From: JBEBGV01 sp040081265
GTDB taxonomy: Bacteria; Acidobacteriota; Vicinamibacteria; Vicinamibacterales; UBA2999
NCBI GenBank assembly: GCA_040081265.1
Contig: JBEBGV010000005.1
Coordinates: 62,001-126,000 of the forward strand
Reading direction: 5' to 3'
DNA: 64,000 nt
How positions within the stretch are numbered: position 1 is the first letter of the stretch; each line of letters begins with the position of its first letter. Under the pieces are notes generated by a model. The model saw nothing but the letters and a program-made list of their open reading frames with translations, ran no database searches and was not told where the DNA came from. Shown here piece after piece: positions 60,401-64,000 of this stretch. A program made the translations under genes and the position numbers.

Positions 60401-60821
60401 GCGACGAACCGACGGTTGCGCTCGCCCGTTCGACCAGCGGCGCTTCGCCGGTCACGGTGATCTGCTCGGATATCGAGCCCACCTGCAGCGAGAAGTCGAG
60501 CACCAGCGACTGCTGCGTGCCAATACGGAAGCCCTTGCGCTCCTCAGTCTTGAATCCGGGCAACGCGACCCGCACCGTGTAGGTGCCGGGCAGCACGCTT
60601 CCGAACGCGTACTCACCCACCTCATTGGACATGGCACTGCGGGTGGCGTTGGTTTCCTCGTTGACCAGGGTCACTTCTGCCCCGGGGATCACTCCCTGCG
60701 CATCGCGCACGGCTCCACGCAGGGCGCCCTGATAGGTCTGGGCACTGACGCCCGCACCGCCGACGCACAGCACAATCAGTCCGACGATGACCGTTCGTGC
60801 GATCACACTGCTCCTCGTCAT
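57402..60821 (-). CDS. Oar-like TonB-dependent outer-membrane receptor
   Basis: From ATG 60821 the protein is 1139 residues with a signal peptide ending near GVSAQ; the upstream extension to 60860 is not needed. A carboxypeptidase-regulatory-like domain (QGALRGAVRDAQGVIPGAEVTLVNEETN..., about 30-110) is followed by a TonB-box/plug region (VEVRADAPLV-like ITVTGEAPLVER, then SLSVGGGPKRGNGYLIEGVP) and a very large beta-barrel ending in an aromatic residue (QFQVRFGF). This is the typical acidobacterial receptor family; the ligand is unknown. Its ATG overlaps, by an ATGA, the stop of a short open frame upstream (60818-61057). Being next to exported amino-acid enzymes, it may import peptides, amino acids or amines. 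Confidence 0.9.
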   Translation of the reverse strand: MTRSSVIARTVIVGLIVLCVGGAGVSAQTYQGALRGAVRDAQGVIPGAEVTLVNEETNATRSAMSNEVGEYAFGSVLPGTYTVRVALPGFKTEERKGFRIGTQQSLVLDFSLQVGSISEQITVTGEAPLVERASATVGSSLGREQLQNLAIFGRNTFFAAISTAGVIQSGDPQFVRYQDQSGASSLSVGGGPKRGNGYLIEGVPITDFINRPTISPSMEAVDELKVQTKTYEADMGHAAGGVFNTTARSGSNTWRGSALLVSKPGATTGTLFFAKRAGLANPPQYYHNWAGSLGGPIVKDKTFFWFSTDDYVQRSTRNNVITLPTAAERAGNYASSTTILYDPLTTRTVNGVIVRDPFPGNVIPADRISPAARAMLAAMPTPTSGRSFNGQATLDDGPQNQETVKVDQRWTDKWTTTGMYAHQYTKEPGSAFYGPHGSVAGDPGASLLFRTVDFVAVNNVFVPNNTTAIAVRVGVNRFEDFGGNFPAADAAQLGFPASLVSQMTYNTFPNATITGYNGLGNGGPNETTHGLKTVNATVSKFVGHHTFKMGGEYRQMSADTSTFGNSAGTYSFTQSFTAANPTASGGDAFASFLLGYPATGSIVYATPAKYRINYYAGYAQDEYRVSSKFTLNYGIRYEYEPGVYEANNEVTVGFDREAAFPVQVAGMNLKGGLMYAGQNGYGTTQGKTLNGVAPRGGVAWSLSDKTVIRGGYGFFWAPVQFSGVGETAMGRLGYTQTTTYLASTDGNRTPANSLSNPFPGGITQPQGNSKGLAQGAGGVIDFVDQYSAPGQVQQYSIDLQHELPGGIALSIGYSGSRSEHLTMGGTSDATVNINQLDPKYLSLGTALLDLVPNPFFGIADFGNLSRSATITRGQLLRPFPQFDNVLAHRVTEGRSRYNAMTLKFDKRLRNNWGINANYTFSRLMDNQFGESNTYANRSGSAMNNYDLDAEYSHSLLDVPHRLNINGTVILPFGEGHTWLQSGLGNALLGGWSISAATRLQNGFPVSVYSSNNNSGLLGSNQRPNIVAGVDPVTGGSVVDRIGGFIDPASFSAAPAFTFGNAPRTNPNLRTPGQKNVDLSIQKSQKIGGKTISIRADVLNLFDTPLFTNLVSQFGTSNFGQLTAVGGYARSAQFQVRFGF

Positions 60822-61212
60822 GTAGGCATCTCCACGCCGAACCACCGCCCGCGAAGGCACGGATTGTCGGCAACGACGTCATGAGCAAGCGGCGGGCCAC
60901 GCGTGCGGGAACGCGACAGAGCGCGAGCGTCGCGCGAAATGCCCTTGAAACCAGCTGGATCCGCGACGCATGACGAGGCGGACCGACGATCCACGAACCT
61001 GACATTTGTGTGCAAGGCGATCGCCAGCCGTTCAAAGATGCAGACTTCAGCGATCACTGCGAACTCGTCCGCGGCGCCGCCGACGCATTCTTGCGCGCGT
61101 TTCCGATCTGCACGTCCGCGAACCGCGTCGAACGCGAGTCGCAGGAGAGTGCGAGCGACGACCTTGTCGAAAGCGGTCGACGTGAGCGCCGGAATTGTTG
61201 GAAGCTCGAAGA
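60822..61212 (-). other. 391-base gap with an uninterrupted minus-strand frame; possible small gene or remnant
   Basis: Between the TonB receptor and aminotransferase paralog B one minus-strand frame stays open through the whole gap. From a GTG at 61057 it would encode 79 residues (starting MIAEVCIFERLAIAL), ending in TGA that overlaps the receptor ATG. The third codon positions are visibly less GC-rich than in neighbouring genes and I recognise no domain, so a decayed or chance frame is more likely than a gene. No promoter or RNA structure stands out otherwise. Confidence 0.25.
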
Positions 61213-62295
61213 TCAGCCGCGCCGCGTGGGAACCGGCGGTGCGGCGAGCACGCTCAGAAAGACGTCCATCGCCGCTTTCATTTCGGCCCCGGTGCCGACG
61301 GCGATGCGGGCCCAGTTGCCGAGCGGGGGAAACACCCGGCCCACCTGTACCCCTTGGGCGTAACAGGCGTCGCCAAAGGCACGGGCGTCGCGCCTGATGT
61401 TCACGAAGATGAAGTTGGCGTCAGCAGGCGCGACCTGAAAACCCGCCCTGGCGAAGCCGTCCACCATGAACGAGCGGACCGAACGGTTCAGTTCGGCCAT
61501 CTGTGCGAGGTACTCGACGTCTGCGAGCGACGCCGCCGCGGCCGCCAGACTTGCCGCACCGAGACTCGACGCCGAGTGCCGGAGCCTGAGGGCGGCGAGC
61601 GTGTCAGGCTGAGCGATCGCGTAGGCCACGCGCATCCCGGCCATCCCGTGGATCTTCGAGAACGTGCGCGTCACGATGACCTGCGGATGCTTCACCGCCA
61701 GGGGAATCATCGAGCCTGATCCGGGCGCGTCAGCGTAGTCGAAATAGGCTTCGTCAACCAGGAACCGCGTGTCGGGCGAGGTGCGGATGACCGACGCGAT
61801 CATCGTCGACAGGTCCGCCGCCGGCACGACCGTCCCGGTAGGGTTGTTCGGATTGCAGATGTACACGAGACCGCCCTGCGCGGAGCGGGAGGCGATCGTC
61901 CGCACATCAAGCGTGAGCGCCGGCGTCAGCTGAACCCTGATGACCGGAGAGCCGATGTGCTGCGCCGAGCGCATCGGCGCCTCATACGATGGCCGGGGAA
62001 ACACCAGCCCGCGCACGGGACTGGTGAACGTGTAGACCGCGGCACGCATCACGTCACCCGAACCACCCGACAGCAGGATGTGATCGAGCGGTACGTCGTG
62101 GACCCTGGAAATGGTCGCGGCCAGGTCCCTCGACAGCCCACCCGGGTAACGATGCGCACGCGTGGTCGCCCGGCTCAGAGCCTCGAGCGCAGCCGGGCCA
62201 GGGCCGTACGGGTTCTCGTTGTTGCCGACCCGTATGAGAGATCCATCCCCGAACGAGCCTGAGCTGAGGCCCCGCAGGAACGTGCGGCGGTTCAC
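61213..62295 (-). CDS. PLP aminotransferase, histidinol-phosphate aminotransferase-like (paralog B)
   Basis: Paralog of the enzyme at 56172-57371: the core motifs NENPYGP, LLSGGSGDV, ICNPNNPTGTVV, VDEAYFDYAD and FSKIHGMAGMR (Schiff-base Lys) are shared almost unchanged. The start is taken as GTG 62295, giving VNRRTFLRGLSSGSFGDGSLIRVGNNENPYGP. The twin-arginine is still there, but the hydrophobic stretch and linker found in paralog A are missing: NENPYG lies at residue 26 instead of 54. This copy may therefore stay in the cytoplasm or have lost export. The gene is 360 codons long. Whether it is expressed with the receptor operon is unclear because of the 391-base gap. Confidence 0.85.
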   Translation of the reverse strand: MNRRTFLRGLSSGSFGDGSLIRVGNNENPYGPGPAALEALSRATTRAHRYPGGLSRDLAATISRVHDVPLDHILLSGGSGDVMRAAVYTFTSPVRGLVFPRPSYEAPMRSAQHIGSPVIRVQLTPALTLDVRTIASRSAQGGLVYICNPNNPTGTVVPAADLSTMIASVIRTSPDTRFLVDEAYFDYADAPGSGSMIPLAVKHPQVIVTRTFSKIHGMAGMRVAYAIAQPDTLAALRLRHSASSLGAASLAAAAASLADVEYLAQMAELNRSVRSFMVDGFARAGFQVAPADANFIFVNIRRDARAFGDACYAQGVQVGRVFPPLGNWARIAVGTGAEMKAAMDVFLSVLAAPPVPTRRG

Positions 62296-62483
62296 GAAGG
62301 CCCTTGGATAGCAATCGCCGAGCCACACCGATGGCAACCGGGCTGGCGTGCGACTCCTCGCCCATTCTCAGCGATGTGGGGTCACGCAAGGCGGTGAGTC
62401 GGCAGACCACCGCGCTGATTTCGTACACGATTGGCGCCTGGAAATCGCCTCAGCGCCAGGATTGAAGGTCGCGAGAGCGCGTC
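62296..62483. other. 188-base intergenic region, nothing recognised
   Basis: The gap between cytochrome c paralog C and aminotransferase paralog B holds no open frame with coding character and no clear hairpin. It may carry a promoter for the aminotransferase gene, but I cannot place -35/-10 boxes with confidence. Confidence 0.3.
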
Positions 62484-62891
62484 TCAGGGCGCCGGCGCGT
62501 CGAGGCGGATGTTCCGAAGCTCCTCGGCGGACTCGGGCAGTTCGGCGGCGCCCGCTGGCAGCTTGTTGGTCTTGAGGATGTAGGCGACAACGTCTCGATA
62601 CTGCTGCGGGGTCAGGGAGCCGGGATTGTCGGCAGGCATGAAGTTGCTGATGGTGTCGTAGATGTCCCACACGCTCTTTTCAGGCCAGTCACTGCCCCAC
62701 ATGCGGGACGCATGGCAGCTCGTGCACTTCTCCTCGTATACCGAACCGCCCCGATCGGCCTGAGTCGCCGTGTAGACACCGTCGCGCACAGACCGTGCAC
62801 CCGATGACTGGGCCAGTGGAACAGCGGCAAGCCACACGCTCACGCTCACGCAGACGCCAGATATGAATCGCACGTCCTCCAGCCGATGCAT
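62484..62891 (-). CDS. Small periplasmic cytochrome c (paralog C)
   Basis: A 135-residue c-type cytochrome with a signal peptide (VCVSVSVWLAAVPLAQSS) and one haem motif CTSCH (56-60), the same length and haem position as paralog A at 26738-27145. Shared blocks are TQADRG before the haem and NFMPADNPGSLTPQQYRDVVAYILKTNKLPAG after it (axial Met in FMP). It begins the minus-strand cluster with the aminotransferases, receptor and flavin oxidase and could accept electrons from the exported oxidase; that link is inferred from position only. Confidence 0.88.
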   Translation of the reverse strand: MHRLEDVRFISGVCVSVSVWLAAVPLAQSSGARSVRDGVYTATQADRGGSVYEEKCTSCHASRMWGSDWPEKSVWDIYDTISNFMPADNPGSLTPQQYRDVVAYILKTNKLPAGAAELPESAEELRNIRLDAPAP

Positions 62892-62938
62892 GACTCGGGC
62901 CGCCCGTGCTCGACGGGTGGCGATGTACCATCGCGCCG

Positions 62939-64000
62939 GTGCTTTTTGTTGCGTGGGTCATCATGATCGCCGTCATGCTGGCGACGGCCGACATCCTGAT
63001 CGGCGGTCGCCGCATTCGTGACTTGTCGGCGGCCTCCCCGCTGCCCGGAGGCCCCTTCGTCTCGGTGATCGTCGCCGCACGCAATGAGGAGCGCGGAATC
63101 GAAGCGGGAGTCCGATCGCTGCTGGCCCTCACCTACGCCTCGCTCGAGGTGATTGTCGTCAACGATCGGTCCACCGATCGCACCGGCGCCATCCTCCAGC
63201 GGGTCCACAACGAGGACCCGCGATTGATCGTCGTTGAAGTTTCGTCGCTCCCTCCAGGTTGGCTTGGAAAGAACCATGCGCTGGCCCTCGGTGCGACCAG
63301 GGCCCGCGGCGATCTCCTGCTGTTCACTGACGCAGACGTGATATTCGAGCCCTCAGTGATCGGCCGGGCGGTGCAGGTGATGGAAGACCGGCAGCTCGAT
63401 CACCTGACCGCACTGCCAGCGGTCAGCCTCTCCGGGGTCGCACTCACGACCCTGGTGATGACCTTCGGCGTGCTGTTCGCACTCTACGCCAGGCCGTGGA
63501 AGGCCAGCGATCCCCGGAGCCGACGCCACATTGGCGTCGGCGCCTTCAACCTGGTGCGCGCGACAGCCTATCAACGCATCGGCACGCACGCAGCCATTGC
63601 CCTGCGCCCCGACGATGACATGCGGCTGGCGAGAGCACTCAAGACGGCCGGCTGCGCTGCCGACGTGGTTCGGGCTGAGCGCTTCCTCACCGTCGAGTGG
63701 TACACGTCGGTGCGCGAGATGGTCAACGGCCTGATGAAGAACGCGTTCGCCGGGATCGACTACAGCGTGCTGGCGCTCTGCGCTTCGACGATGGCGCTGG
63801 TGGCGTTCAATGTCTGGCCCTGGGTCGCGCTGGCCACAACGACCGGAACCATACGTCTCCTGTCGGCTGTGACAGTGCTGTCCCTGTCACTGGTCGTGTT
63901 CGCGCATACTCGCGCCAGCCGCGTGTCACCGGCCTATGTGCTCCTCTATCCACTGGGTGTGCTGGGCTTCATCTACATCATGTGGCGCTCGGCAGCGCTG
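62939..64000 (+). CDS. Membrane glycosyltransferase family 2 protein (3' end outside window)
   Basis: An open frame of 354 codons runs from GTG 62939 (or ATG 62963) to the right edge without a stop, so the gene continues beyond the window. The N-terminus is a membrane helix (VAWVIMIAVMLATADILIG). The GT-A domain follows with FVSVIVAARNEERGIEAGVRSLL, the nucleotide-sugar-binding VIVVNDRSTDRT, and the metal motif FTDADV. Further on RPDDDMRLARALK is the catalytic-base region, and two or three C-terminal membrane helices are visible (VLALCASTMALVAF, LLSAVTVLSLSLVVF, YVLLYPLGVLGFIYIMW). This layout resembles HpnB-like and other lipid-linked glycosyltransferases; the acceptor is unknown. It is divergent from the cytochrome c gene, 47 bases away. 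Confidence 0.85.
   Translation, partial: MLFVAWVIMIAVMLATADILIGGRRIRDLSAASPLPGGPFVSVIVAARNEERGIEAGVRSLLALTYASLEVIVVNDRSTDRTGAILQRVHNEDPRLIVVEVSSLPPGWLGKNHALALGATRARGDLLLFTDADVIFEPSVIGRAVQVMEDRQLDHLTALPAVSLSGVALTTLVMTFGVLFALYARPWKASDPRSRRHIGVGAFNLVRATAYQRIGTHAAIALRPDDDMRLARALKTAGCAADVVRAERFLTVEWYTSVREMVNGLMKNAFAGIDYSVLALCASTMALVAFNVWPWVALATTTGTIRLLSAVTVLSLSLVVFAHTRASRVSPAYVLLYPLGVLGFIYIMWRSAAL

Noticed and set aside
1..64000. tRNA, rRNA, or phage/transposon genes
   Set aside because: No cloverleaf, rRNA motif, integrase or transposase sequence was seen while reading the gaps; a tool-based scan could still find a short RNA.

Overview
The window is a GC-rich bacterial chromosome segment with genes packed on both strands. 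The gene content fits an Acidobacteriota member of the Vicinamibacteria type. This is an inference from the combination of a very large Oar-like TonB receptor, ToxR-type winged-helix proteins fused to TPR or TolB-like domains, BlaI/M56 pairs, a DUF5916 outer-membrane protein, a DUF1592/DUF1552/ankyrin operon and many Tat- or lipoprotein-exported enzymes. I saw no rRNA, tRNA, CRISPR array, phage or complete insertion sequence.

Layout. 1-6 kb: end of a membrane protein, a winged-helix/TPR regulator, an alpha/beta hydrolase, an ABC exporter, a DUF2834-like protein, methionine aminopeptidase, and the fused relics of a glyoxalase gene and a MerR gene. 6-15.2 kb: one long minus-strand block bounded by two BlaI/M56 sensor-repressor cassettes. 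Both cassettes carry the same operator (TGCTA-N6-TAGCA, two copies each); a DUF4097 lipoprotein, a DUF5916 protein and a HEAT-repeat protein lie between them. 15.4-21.7 kb: an SUMF1-like lipoprotein and a complete tripartite RND efflux operon. 21.8-26.7 kb: an Lhr helicase divergent from an RsmH-like methyltransferase. 26.7-32.4 kb: an operon for a small cytochrome c, an ankyrin protein, a DUF1552 protein and a DUF1592 multidomain cytochrome. 32.5-38.6 kb: a membrane winged-helix/TolB protein, a MutS-like ATPase and an Aas-type acyltransferase/acyl-ACP synthetase. 38.7-45.5 kb: VapBC, a BACON lipoprotein, glutamate racemase, two tandem paralogs of an unrecognised family, a membrane Ser/Thr kinase and an ECF sigma factor. 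45.7-51.4 kb: a membrane protein, a PQQ dehydrogenase with its cytochrome c, a BNR-repeat protein with a MoaD-like protein, and a diguanylate cyclase. 51.4-54 kb: an exported 5'-nucleotidase and a PhyH-like dioxygenase. 54-62.9 kb: a minus-strand cluster of RidA, amine oxidase, aminotransferase, TonB receptor, second aminotransferase and cytochrome c. 62.9 kb to the end: a truncated glycosyltransferase.

The most interesting points are four. (1) An apparently exported amino-acid/imine pathway at 54-62.9 kb, where aminotransferase, flavin oxidase and RidA all carry export signals next to a TonB receptor. (2) The shared-operator BlaI/M56 regulon, including an M56 protease fused to HEAT repeats. 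(3) A tandem pair of unrecognised proteins sharing a WWH motif downstream of an ECF sigma/kinase pair. (4) A dispersed family of intergenic palindromes with compensatory stem changes. All functional statements come from motif reading only; no database search was possible.
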